Origin: Pseudomonadota bacterium
GTDB lineage: Bacteria; Pseudomonadota; Gammaproteobacteria; Legionellales; Legionellaceae
DNA: 64,000 bases
NCBI GenBank assembly: GCA_020051095.1
Contig: JAGVJN010000025.1
Span: forward strand, 53,562 to 117,561
Direction: 5' to 3'
Positions within the stretch are counted from its first letter, which is position 1. Every line of letters begins with the position of its first letter. The notes under the pieces are model-generated. The model was given only the letters and a program-made list of their open reading frames with translations, did no database searches and was not told the origin of the DNA. The position numbers were made by a program, and so were the translations under genes. This document shows, piece by piece, positions 18,936 to 27,184 of the stretch.

Positions 18936-20464
18936 GTGATGGAAATTTAATCGTTATTTTAGGGGATCAACTTTCCATGGCGATCTCGTCTCTGAAAGAT
19001 TTTAGACTAGATACCGATCAGATTCTGATGATGGAAGTGATGGCAGAAGGACAATACGTACCTCATCATAAACATAAACTTGTCTTTATCTTTTCTGCCA
19101 TGCGGCATTTTTCCGAGGAATTAGCAGAAAAGGGATATCGGGTTAACTATATTAGTTTAGACAGTACTGACAGTAGAGGAAATTTTGCAAAGACGCTAAA
19201 TGCTTTTATACAGAAAAAAAACTTTAAAAAAGTGATTGTAACCGAACCTTCAGAATATCGTGTATTACAGGATATAAAAAATAATTGGACCCAATATTTG
19301 CCGATTGATATTCGAGAAGACTGTCGATTTTTTTGCTCCATCGATGAATTTAAGAAGTATGCAAAAAATCATTCCTCATTACGCATGGAATACTTCTATC
19401 GGGAAATGCGAAAGCGTACCGGTCTTTTAATGGATGGGGACAAACCCCATGGTGGGCGGTGGAATTATGATAAATTTAACCGGAATGCCTATGATTTCAA
19501 AACGCCTTTTCCAACTGCTATGACAAATGCGAATTCTCCTCTTACATTAAAAGTTATCGACATGGTGAATCAACTGTTTCCCGATAATATTGGGAAAACC
19601 ACAACATTTCATTGGGCAGTTACCCGTAATCAGGCATTAAAGCAGCTCAATTTTTTTATAGATAATTGTCTTCCTTTTTTCGGAGAATTTCAGGATGCGA
19701 TGTTATCGAGTGATCATCGTTTGTTTCATAGCATGCTATCCGCCTATATCAACGTTGGTCTGCTATTACCCAAAGAAGTCGTGACTCGGGCTATTGAGGC
19801 ATATGAGACTAAAAGTGAAATTTCGATAGAATCTGTCGAAGGATTTGTCCGTCAAATATTAGGGTGGCGTGAATATGTGCGGGGTATTTATTGGCTTAAA
19901 ATGCCGAATTATAAAAACAGCAATGAACTGAGTGCCAATAAACCTTTGCCAGATTTTTATTGGAATGCACAAACGGATATGGCCTGTATGAAAAGCGTTA
20001 TTCAGCAAACCATTGATTTTTCTTACTCTCACCACATCCAACGTCTGATGATTACCGGTAATTTTGCGTTGTTGGCTGGGTTAAACGTTGGTGAAGTCTG
20101 TGATTGGTATCTTGCTGTTTATCTTGACGCATTTGAGTGGGTTGAGCTTCCGAATACATTGGGCATGGCCTGTTATGCCGATCAAGGCCTGATGGCTTCA
20201 AAACCTTATGCGGCTAGCGGTAATTACATTAATAAAATGTCAAATTTTTGCGGCGGTTGTTCCTATGATGTTAAAAAGAAAACGGGTGAAAACGCATGCC
20301 CATTTAATTCCCTATACTGGTGGTTTCTAATTAAAAACGAAAGCAAGCTATCACCTAATCCAAGACTTAAATTCCCCTATGCAAATTTAAAAAAAATGCC
20401 GCAGGGTATGAAGGCGGAACTGGTGGCCCAGGCTAAAGACTTTTTAAAAAAACTATACCCATGA
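18932..20464 (+). CDS. Iron-sulfur bacterial cryptochrome / (6-4) photolyase family protein
   Basis: FAD-dependent blue-light protein of the FeS-BCP/PhrB group: 510 residues with an N-terminal photolyase-related domain (LIVILGDQLS) and a C-terminal helical FAD domain (VRQILGWREYVRGIYW near 305). The C-terminal cysteines for the [4Fe-4S] cluster are visible as NFCGGCSYD and NACPFN near residues 435-455, a hallmark of this group. Known members repair (6-4) photoproducts or act as photoreceptors; which applies here cannot be decided. It is translationally coupled to cioB, an unusual pairing of a respiratory oxidase with a light enzyme. Confidence 0.92.
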   Translation: MSDGNLIVILGDQLSMAISSLKDFRLDTDQILMMEVMAEGQYVPHHKHKLVFIFSAMRHFSEELAEKGYRVNYISLDSTDSRGNFAKTLNAFIQKKNFKKVIVTEPSEYRVLQDIKNNWTQYLPIDIREDCRFFCSIDEFKKYAKNHSSLRMEYFYREMRKRTGLLMDGDKPHGGRWNYDKFNRNAYDFKTPFPTAMTNANSPLTLKVIDMVNQLFPDNIGKTTTFHWAVTRNQALKQLNFFIDNCLPFFGEFQDAMLSSDHRLFHSMLSAYINVGLLLPKEVVTRAIEAYETKSEISIESVEGFVRQILGWREYVRGIYWLKMPNYKNSNELSANKPLPDFYWNAQTDMACMKSVIQQTIDFSYSHHIQRLMITGNFALLAGLNVGEVCDWYLAVYLDAFEWVELPNTLGMACYADQGLMASKPYAASGNYINKMSNFCGGCSYDVKKKTGENACPFNSLYWWFLIKNESKLSPNPRLKFPYANLKKMPQGMKAELVAQAKDFLKKLYP

Positions 20465-20613
20465 CAATCTCTTTAAATTAGCGTCACATCCTATTATCTT
20501 TGTGAGTATATTAAAAGAAATGAACTAGACTGCTTGGTATTACTTGCAGCGACGGCGAAGGTATTTTTAGACGGTTTTCAGTCCGGCGTTGACGGGACTC
20601 AAAAAAATACGCT

Positions 20614-20641
20614 TTGTTCTTCAAGTCCGCTATACTATACT
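20614..20641 (+). promoter_or_regulatory. Sigma-70-like promoter before the DUF427 gene
   Basis: TTGTTC at 20614-20619, a 16-base spacer, and TATACT at 20636-20641. It lies about 70 bases upstream of the DUF427 start, in the 248-base gap after the photolyase gene. The rest of that gap shows nothing else. Confidence 0.5.
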
Positions 20642-20712
20642 GAGTAAAGTTTGAATTTAATTGGCTGTAGAGTGCGTTTGTAATTATGTTTGAACAGAAC
20701 TGGAGCATTGTC

Positions 20713-20997
20713 ATGACAAAAGCTATATGGAACAATACCGTCATTGCAGAAAGTGATCAATGTGAGCAAGTTGAGGGGAATTATTACTTTCCCCCAGATT
20801 CCGTAGAACGCAATTATCTTAGCGATAGTCCCCATACTTCACGATGCCCTTGGAAAGGCGTGGCACACTACTATGATCTGAACGTCAAGGGCAAAGTCAA
20901 TCCTAATTCAGCCTGGTACTACCCTGAACCAAGTTCCGCCGCGGCGCACATCAAAGATTATGTCGCATTTTGGAATGGCGTCGATGTGGTTGAGTAA
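20713..20997 (+). CDS. DUF427 family protein
   Basis: A small soluble beta-rich protein of about 94 residues. It has the DUF427 hallmarks WNNTVIAESD at the N-terminus, YYFPPDSV, then CPWKGVAHYYDL and AWYYPEPSSAA towards the C-terminus. The function of the family is unknown. The start is the ATG at 20713, preceded by GGAG seven bases upstream; an in-frame ATG 27 bases earlier has no such site. DUF427 genes commonly accompany photolyase and LitR-type stress genes. Confidence 0.88.
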   Translation: MTKAIWNNTVIAESDQCEQVEGNYYFPPDSVERNYLSDSPHTSRCPWKGVAHYYDLNVKGKVNPNSAWYYPEPSSAAAHIKDYVAFWNGVDVVE

Positions 20998-21130
20998 TTT
21001 TTTCTCATTAATTCGATAAGCAAAGGTGTTAACTGTTTAAATGTAATAGGCTTATTTGTATTTAAGGGGGAACTACACTTTGTAGGAGCATTTTGCCGAT
21101 TGGTTCCGATCAAACATCTATTTTCGACGT

Positions 21131-21151
21131 TGTAAATAAGCTATAAATACA
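21131..21151. promoter_or_regulatory. TGTA...TACA motif before the DUF2177 gene
   Basis: TGTAAATAAGCTATAAATACA is an imperfect inverted TGTA/TACA motif 50 bases upstream of the DUF2177 start. It resembles the motifs before the MerR-type gene and the SDR gene. It is a candidate third operator of the same regulon. Confidence 0.3.
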
Positions 21152-21201
21152 ATATCTTGGTTACCAAGGATAGGATTAATCCATTATTCAGGAGGAAAAT
21201 T

Positions 21202-21600
21202 ATGTCTCTATTCAAATTAGTATTGGCGACCACAATCACGTTTTTAATTCTTGATGCCATTTGGCTTGGATATCTTGCAAAAGCATTCTATATAAAGCAT
21301 ATGGGAGAGCTTATTCATGTAAAAAATGGAAATATTCAAGCTAATTGGATTGCGGCATTACTAGTCTATATCGTCTTGATTGGCGGAATTCTATGTTTTG
21401 TTCACCCACTTGCTGGTGATAGTCTAAAGGCTGCATTCGCTTATGGATTGCTTTATGGGCTGATTACATATGGTACCTATGATTTAACCAATATGGCGGT
21501 CATTAGAGACTGGTCTTGGACAGTAACAATAGTCGATATTCTTTGGGGTATGACCATTTGTTCAATCACATCGATTGTTGGGGGCTTTTTTAAAATATAG
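21202..21600 (+). CDS. DUF2177 family membrane protein
   Basis: A 132-residue inner-membrane protein with four hydrophobic segments. The DUF2177 pattern is visible: LDAIWLGYLAKAFY near the N-terminus, ALLVYIVLIGGILCF, and AFAYGLLYGLITYGTYDLTN in the middle. The role is unknown, but the gene is a regular member of LitR/photolyase neighbourhoods. The start is the ATG at 21202, directly after GGAGGAAAATT; the frame is open for 45 bases upstream. Confidence 0.85.
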   Translation: MSLFKLVLATTITFLILDAIWLGYLAKAFYIKHMGELIHVKNGNIQANWIAALLVYIVLIGGILCFVHPLAGDSLKAAFAYGLLYGLITYGTYDLTNMAVIRDWSWTVTIVDILWGMTICSITSIVGGFFKI

Positions 21601-21668
21601 GAAAATATATTATCTCAGGCATTTATAGGCAATCTTTAAAACACTAAAATATAAAGGCAGGCATCTCA

Positions 21669-22142
21669 TTGAAATTATTAAGCATATTAAAAATTACCAT
21701 CTGGGTTGTTGTATTTGAAGGAATTGGTTTTATATTAGGTCTAATGACTAAACAAACTATGTCACCTTGGTATGAAAACTTAAACAAATCAGCATTGACA
21801 CCACCAGCCATTGTTTTTCCAATAGCTTGGTCTTTGATTTATGCAATACTCGCAGTTGTTGGCTTTTTGTTGTGGAAGGAGCGTTATAACGAAAAGCTAA
21901 AACCGGTATTATTTTTATTTATAGTGCAAATGATTATGAATTGGTTTTGGACTTTCATATTTTTTCGCTGGCATTATCTTGGGTTTAGCTTCCTATGGAT
22001 TGTCATATTAACTTGTCTGGTTTTAGCATGTATTTATTTAAGTGTTGCAAAGAAAAAAGAGGTTGCTTTGTTATTAATTCCCTATTTTGTCTGGTTGGTG
22101 TTTGCTGCCTATTTGAATGGTGTAATTTGGTATAAGAATTGA
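21669..22142 (+). CDS. tspO: TspO/MBR family tryptophan-rich protein
   Basis: A five-helix membrane protein (157 residues) of the TspO/translocator family, which binds porphyrins and acts in stress and tetrapyrrole signalling. Family motifs are WYENLNKSALTPPAIVFPIAW (about residues 33-53) and NWFWTFIFF with its Trp-rich core near 95. The start is TTG, with AGGCAGG upstream. It closes the light/stress group. Porphyrin handling would fit with photo-oxidative stress. Confidence 0.9.
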   Translation: MKLLSILKITIWVVVFEGIGFILGLMTKQTMSPWYENLNKSALTPPAIVFPIAWSLIYAILAVVGFLLWKERYNEKLKPVLFLFIVQMIMNWFWTFIFFRWHYLGFSFLWIVILTCLVLACIYLSVAKKKEVALLLIPYFVWLVFAAYLNGVIWYKN

Positions 22143-22221
22143 TTTAATATAGACACGAATACAACTTTAGGGTTCTGTCGGAGGCAAAAATTAATACCAA
22201 TCCGATTCCTAAAACTAGCAT

Positions 22222-23625
22222 TTATTTTTCAGCTTTAGGAAGAAAAAATCTTGCCAAGTCGATACTTTCGCTAAGATTTACTCTAGCATTTATCCAATTT
22301 AACTTGACTTGGGCTGAGGTTTGTTCGCGTTGATTTACAAGAAATAAGGTGCTATCCCCGGCGTAAAACTTTTTAGTTTCACCATTTTCAACTTGTCTTG
22401 CTAACATGAGTTCTCTTTTCAGTAAGACCACTTGTTGCTTATAGATTTTTATAGCCACTAGAAGGTTATTGATTTGATTGCGCAATTGTTCATAGGTCAA
22501 TTTTTTTTGAGCACGAACCTGGTGTAATTCGCTGGTAGTGCTAATTAACTTACCTCTTGCTTCACGTTGAAAGATAGGAAATTTTAAGTTTACTCCTATC
22601 ATGGCCCCTTGAGGAAGCAATAAGGGGTAGCCTCCAGTACCATTTTGCTTAAATGTATAGGCGGTTGCATCTAAGTAGGGAAGAAGCTCATTTTTTGCTA
22701 ATTTTTGTTTTAATTTAACTATGTTTGAATAATTATGTAGCTTACATAAAGCAGGGTGATGTTTTAATTGAGATAGTATTTGACTTGGACGAATGGTTGG
22801 CGTGGGAAATGCCTCTGGGAGTTGAGTCTCTTCTGCCCTCAACGGATGGCCCTTGTTGTCTCGGTAAAAAAGGGAAAGATTAATTCCTGCCTGAGTGAAG
22901 ACCAGTTTTCCCTGATTGACTAGCTGTTCCCGTTTTAAAATAATCTGTAAATTTTCTGCTATCGCTAATTTAGGTAATGCCCCTTGTTGCGCTTGCTGAA
23001 CAATAGCATTTTGTCTTTTTTTCGCTAATTTCAACAAATGATTTAACGTTCTTAATTGTAAGCCGGCTTCAACCCATTGCCAATAAGCTTTTATGCCATC
23101 TTGATAAATTTGAATTTTTATTGAAGCGGCATCATGTTGTTTCATTTGTATGGATTGTTCTTTGGTTAAGACATTGGTTCGATCTTTATCAATTTCTCTA
23201 TTGCGTAGCAAAGGCATGGAAATTCCAGCACGATATTCACCACCCGAGTTAGTCAGATAGTTTTGGTAATAAATTGGCCAATCTCCTCTGCCAATTCGAT
23301 ATCCTGCAAACAACTGAACACCATTGTAAAAAGTTGGTACATTAAATAGCGCATCTGCATAATTATTAATATACCCTCCAACCGGTTGAGACTGAGTATT
23401 GATATCAAAGTTAGGATCAAACTTACCCAAAGCCTTCACAAATTCGCCTTCAGATTTAGTTATCTCAAGACGAGCGATTAATACTTGCGGATAGCAACGA
23501 TTGATGCTGTTTATCACCTGATCAACGACTAACGTGCTATTAGATTTCGAAATACAATCGAGAGGAAATATAATTAACAGAAGTAAACAAGCTAAAATTT
23601 TTTGGTATGATGACAATACAATCAT
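22222..23625 (-). CDS. TolC-family outer membrane channel
   Basis: Outer-membrane component of an exporter: 467 residues with an N-terminal signal peptide (ILACLLLLIIFPLDC). Two TolC/OEP helical repeats are visible (regions around 45-240 and 280-460) with long amphipathic helices. The Cys at the end of the signal sequence could mark a lipoprotein. The start overlaps the stop of the HlyD-like gene by four bases. It is the last gene of a three-gene operon. A dedicated partner rather than the general TolC is likely. Confidence 0.85.
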   Translation of the reverse strand: MIVLSSYQKILACLLLLIIFPLDCISKSNSTLVVDQVINSINRCYPQVLIARLEITKSEGEFVKALGKFDPNFDINTQSQPVGGYINNYADALFNVPTFYNGVQLFAGYRIGRGDWPIYYQNYLTNSGGEYRAGISMPLLRNREIDKDRTNVLTKEQSIQMKQHDAASIKIQIYQDGIKAYWQWVEAGLQLRTLNHLLKLAKKRQNAIVQQAQQGALPKLAIAENLQIILKREQLVNQGKLVFTQAGINLSLFYRDNKGHPLRAEETQLPEAFPTPTIRPSQILSQLKHHPALCKLHNYSNIVKLKQKLAKNELLPYLDATAYTFKQNGTGGYPLLLPQGAMIGVNLKFPIFQREARGKLISTTSELHQVRAQKKLTYEQLRNQINNLLVAIKIYKQQVVLLKRELMLARQVENGETKKFYAGDSTLFLVNQREQTSAQVKLNWINARVNLSESIDLARFFLPKAEK

Positions 23626-24608
23626 AATGCATTATTCTCACGATCACTTTCAGGTGGAAAGCCATTAAATTGTCGCCAAATTTCATACCATAGAGGAACT
23701 TGGCCTAATTGAACCCAACCATGTACTTGCACTCCTTGTCTAAGGAAACGTGGGCTTGGCCATGGTTCATCAGGCACGATAACGACCCGAAAAGAACCAA
23801 AACCATTATCAGTTGGATCGATAAATGAGACAATCCCGCCAAACGTTCCAACCGCTATTTCAGGCCATCCTCGAAATTGAATAGCCGGCCATCCTTCAAA
23901 TTGAAGACGTGCTTTTTGTTGGAGTCGAACAAAAGGGATGTCATTTCCATCTATCCAAAGCTCAACAGCGCGTGATTCCGTATCAGGGATAATTTGGGCT
24001 AATTCGTCACCCGCACTGACAACCACACTTTCCTGGCCTGTCAAACGCCTAAATATTGTTCCAGCCACGTGGGCTTTGATGATTTGAGTTTGTTGCCGAG
24101 CAATACGGACATCAATATTTACTTTATCAATGTTAGCCTGTGCTAGCTCATTTTGGTATTTTGCATATTCAATTTGTGCGAGTTCATATTGCCTTTTTGA
24201 ATTGATTCCTTGGTCGTATAACTTCTTCTGCCTATCCACATTGGCTTTGCCTGCAATAATTGCTTGTTTGGCTGCTTTTATTCGCAGTAAAACAGCCTTT
24301 TTTTCTAATAAAAGGCGAGATAGTAGTTCAGGATCATTGTCACTGATATCGACAATTGGATCGCCTGGTTTAACGTGCATACCTTCATCAACGTACCACT
24401 TTTTTATTCTTCCATTAATGGGCGAATTGACCATATGCTTTCTTTCGGTTGGTGAGAACGCGATTACCTTCCCATTGCCAAGTGCAAATTGTTGCCATGG
24501 AGTAAAACTTAAAAAAAGAATGATGATAACCAAGATAAGCGAAGTGATTTTTGCTATTTTTTGTGGCTTGGGCAATTTTCTTATCATTGAGTATGCATGA
24601 AGTTTCAT
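23622..24608 (-). CDS. HlyD-like membrane fusion protein
   Basis: Periplasmic adaptor linking the inner-membrane ABC protein to the outer-membrane channel. A single N-terminal helix (ITSLILVIIILFLSFTPW) is followed by a lipoyl-like segment (SPINGRIKKWYVDEGMHVKPGDPIV split across the hairpin), a coiled-coil hairpin at about 90-170, and the return lipoyl strand AHVAGTIFRRLTG. The 328-residue length is normal. It overlaps the genes on both sides by four bases. Confidence 0.88.
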   Translation of the reverse strand: MKLHAYSMIRKLPKPQKIAKITSLILVIIILFLSFTPWQQFALGNGKVIAFSPTERKHMVNSPINGRIKKWYVDEGMHVKPGDPIVDISDNDPELLSRLLLEKKAVLLRIKAAKQAIIAGKANVDRQKKLYDQGINSKRQYELAQIEYAKYQNELAQANIDKVNIDVRIARQQTQIIKAHVAGTIFRRLTGQESVVVSAGDELAQIIPDTESRAVELWIDGNDIPFVRLQQKARLQFEGWPAIQFRGWPEIAVGTFGGIVSFIDPTDNGFGSFRVVIVPDEPWPSPRFLRQGVQVHGWVQLGQVPLWYEIWRQFNGFPPESDRENNAL

Positions 24609-26194
24609 TTTGGAATTACCAGGGTGTTGGTCAATGGGATAAAGTCGGAGCGTTGACTGAGTACGATTAACAATTGGGTGTGTAAGCCTGATAACAATGC
24701 AAGCATCTCGATTACTTCCTGGGCATTGAAGGAATCAAATATGCGGTCAATAACAATCAGTTCAGGTTGGGCAATTAGGCACCTTATTATCATCAGTTTG
24801 GTGATTTCAACAGACGTAAACATATCTTTCCATTCATGAAGCATTGTGTGAATACCATCAGGTAAGTTCAAAATTTTATCTGCAAGACCCGCCAGCTTTA
24901 ATTGCTCTATGATGACCTTGAGCGATACATTCCGGTGATTGAGGACTAAATTGTCGAAAATGCTGCCTGAAAACCATTCGGGTTTTGCGATTAATAAACT
25001 AAAGCGGCGAAGCGGAAATAAATTGTCTTTAGAACAAGGGATGCCATTTATTGTGATATTAAGAGCGGATGCTTGTTGAAAGCCAAATAATTGATCAACA
25101 AACATACGGCATTTATCGGATTGCTCAGAAATAATTAACAGCGGGTTTTGGGCATTGACTGTTGCTCTTAATGTATTGTCTAACTCAATGGATATATCAT
25201 TTATAGGGATGAGAAACTCCCCATGCGCTTCATCTTTTATTTTTTCCACAGGCAAATTAAGTACAGAGTCTATTTTATTTTCTGAAGCAATTAAATCGTA
25301 GTAATTTTCTAAAAGGACGCCAAATCGTTTGAAGGAATAAATAAGAGCGCCCAGAACAATTTCTGATGCAACTAACTGTCCTAAGCTTAACTGGTTATTA
25401 ATCACTAGATAGCCTCCTAACCCTAATAACAGGCTGCTTGCTAGTGCTGATAAGGTATAAAAGCCGATTTGATGTTTGATGAGTTGCTTAAAGTGCGTAT
25501 TTCTTGCTTTCAAGAAAGCAACTAATTTTCTATCCGTTTGTTGTGTAACATAACGGTTATATAAATTAAAGCGGAACAAATATCGATTGATCAATATTTC
25601 CTCAAGCCATGCGCCTACTGCGTGTTTTTCATAACACTCCTGTTTTGCGCTGCTCAGGGCTGTTTTATAGGGGATAAAAATGATAAGAAGGATGCCGATT
25701 ATGATGAATATATCAAACACGAGGAAAAGTGGATGGTATATCAAAATTAGTAACAACCCAAAAAAGAGTTGTAAACCCAGATTGATGCCATACAGCAATA
25801 GGCTTGCTAACGATTTTTTGATAGTAACGACTTCAAAAAATCGGTTAACCAATTCTGGACCGTGATGGGTTGAAAAATTGTCTAGCGATAAATGGGTAAA
25901 GTGTTTTGTTAAGTTTAAGCTAACCTTGACCATAAGTTTTTGTTGAACGACCTCGACAACCACTATTTGCCATACGTTGAGCGCACCTAAGGCAATCATG
26001 AAAATAAATACCATGATACTTAATGTGATGACTGGCTGTAACAATTTACCAAATGCGATTAAATTGACAAGTGTCTGTGCTGCTATCGGTATACTTAAAG
26101 AAAGTATACTAATAAGCACACTCAGCATCATAATGGATAAAAGTGTTTGACGATCTAATACATCAGTGATGGAGTTAAGTGTATTATTACGCAT
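24605..26194 (-). CDS. ABC exporter-like protein with degenerate ATPase domain
   Basis: A TMD-NBD half transporter of 529 residues by layout. Six hydrophobic segments occupy about residues 18-290, then an NBD-like domain covers about 325-525. Every catalytic motif has decayed. The Walker A region reads IISEQSDKCRMF with no GxxGxGK[ST]; the Q-loop lacks Gln (LLIAKPEWFSGSIFDNL); the signature is FTSVEITK instead of LSGGQ; Walker B is ELIVIDRIFD (Asp kept, Glu replaced by Arg); the H-loop His is Gln (VLSQRSD). The frame is intact and coupled to HlyD- and TolC-like genes, so it is probably made. It may work without ATP hydrolysis, or pair with an active subunit encoded elsewhere. Confidence 0.8.
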   Translation of the reverse strand: MRNNTLNSITDVLDRQTLLSIMMLSVLISILSLSIPIAAQTLVNLIAFGKLLQPVITLSIMVFIFMIALGALNVWQIVVVEVVQQKLMVKVSLNLTKHFTHLSLDNFSTHHGPELVNRFFEVVTIKKSLASLLLYGINLGLQLFFGLLLILIYHPLFLVFDIFIIIGILLIIFIPYKTALSSAKQECYEKHAVGAWLEEILINRYLFRFNLYNRYVTQQTDRKLVAFLKARNTHFKQLIKHQIGFYTLSALASSLLLGLGGYLVINNQLSLGQLVASEIVLGALIYSFKRFGVLLENYYDLIASENKIDSVLNLPVEKIKDEAHGEFLIPINDISIELDNTLRATVNAQNPLLIISEQSDKCRMFVDQLFGFQQASALNITINGIPCSKDNLFPLRRFSLLIAKPEWFSGSIFDNLVLNHRNVSLKVIIEQLKLAGLADKILNLPDGIHTMLHEWKDMFTSVEITKLMIIRCLIAQPELIVIDRIFDSFNAQEVIEMLALLSGLHTQLLIVLSQRSDFIPLTNTLVIPK

Positions 26195-26231
26195 TCCTTA
26201 TGTATCCCTTTGGTCCCTAATAAATGAATTT

Positions 26232-27083
26232 TTACTTTTGTAATTTTTGTAAAATAAAATATTGAAGTGATTCAATTGCCTTATTCGTTTCGCTATTTTT
26301 TAGTAAAAAAACATGAATATCATTTAAAATTGGAAGTATATCACTATCTAGCCTTTCCAAATAGTTTGGAATCATGCTCCTTTGAATCGCTGTTATTCCC
26401 AATCCCGCCTGAACAGCTGCCATTTTACCCGTGTAACTTGCGCTGCTATAAACAGGACGCCAATTGATATGTGCTTTATCCAATGTTTCAATGGCATTAT
26501 GTCTATAAACACAAGGCGAAGGGGAAAGGACTAATGGAATTGAGCTATTATGACTCAATGAAGGCATCAATTCCCTTTTCCCCACCCATTCAACCGGTTC
26601 AGAACAAACATGGACAGATTTCGACGAAATCTGCTGTTCATTGGTCTTAATCAGTATTAAATCCAACTTTTTTTCATTAAATCGTTCTAAAAGATTGAGT
26701 GTTAAATCACATTCCACGTTTAGTAATACGCGCGGGTGCATTCTGGAGAACTCAACCAGCACATCAGATAAGATTATGCTGGCAAAGTCTTCAGGCAACC
26801 CAAACCGTAATTCCCCTTGTAATTCAGGTTCCTTAAATCGGTCAAGGGACTCTCGGTGTAATTCATAAATTCTTTTAGCATAGCCAAAAAATATTTCGCC
26901 ATCTGTCGTTAATGAAAGCTCTTTTCCACGATTTAGCAGTGGCTTTTCAACAAGATTTTCCAATTTAGCAATTTGTTGACTAATTGCTGATTGCGTTCGA
27001 CCAACGCGTTGAGCAGCTTTAGTAAAGCTGCGTGTTTCAGCAACAGCTAAAAAGCATTGCAAGGTTATGGTATCTAGAGACAT
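26232..27083 (-). CDS. LysR-family transcriptional regulator
   Basis: A 283-residue regulator. The winged HTH occupies residues 1-60 (FLAVAETRSFTKAAQRVGRT then SAISQQIAKLE), followed by a periplasmic-binding-protein-like effector domain. It lies 101 bases from and divergent to dabB, and 37 bases upstream of the exporter operon on the same strand. Position suggests control of the dab genes in the manner of CbbR/CcmR, but it could equally control the exporter. It is slightly short for the family. Confidence 0.9.
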   Translation of the reverse strand: MSLDTITLQCFLAVAETRSFTKAAQRVGRTQSAISQQIAKLENLVEKPLLNRGKELSLTTDGEIFFGYAKRIYELHRESLDRFKEPELQGELRFGLPEDFASIILSDVLVEFSRMHPRVLLNVECDLTLNLLERFNEKKLDLILIKTNEQQISSKSVHVCSEPVEWVGKRELMPSLSHNSSIPLVLSPSPCVYRHNAIETLDKAHINWRPVYSSASYTGKMAAVQAGLGITAIQRSMIPNYLERLDSDILPILNDIHVFLLKNSETNKAIESLQYFILQKLQK

Positions 27084-27098
27084 AAGAAATTCTAATAA

Positions 27099-27142
27099 AT
27101 AAGATTAATATTTTTAATTTTACTTATATTAGCATGTCTTAT
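27099..27142. promoter_or_regulatory. Possible LysR operator between the LysR gene and dabB
   Basis: The 101-base divergent region holds ATAAG (27099) and CTTATAT (27123), an inverted pair, plus a second CTTATAT (27138) exactly 15 bases after the first. The spacing of one helical turn and a half is compatible with LysR half-sites; the assignment rests on position. Confidence 0.3.
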
Positions 27143-27184
27143 ATATTCATGCAATATAAATAGATTCCCTAATGGAGAAAGAGT

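Noticed and set aside
20511..20835. Minus-strand ORFs in the photolyase-DUF427 gap
   Set aside because: They overlap the DUF427 gene and its promoter; no ribosome binding site and no recognisable domain.
24130..24600. 156-codon plus-strand ORF
   Set aside because: Antisense to the HlyD-like gene and lacking any family feature.
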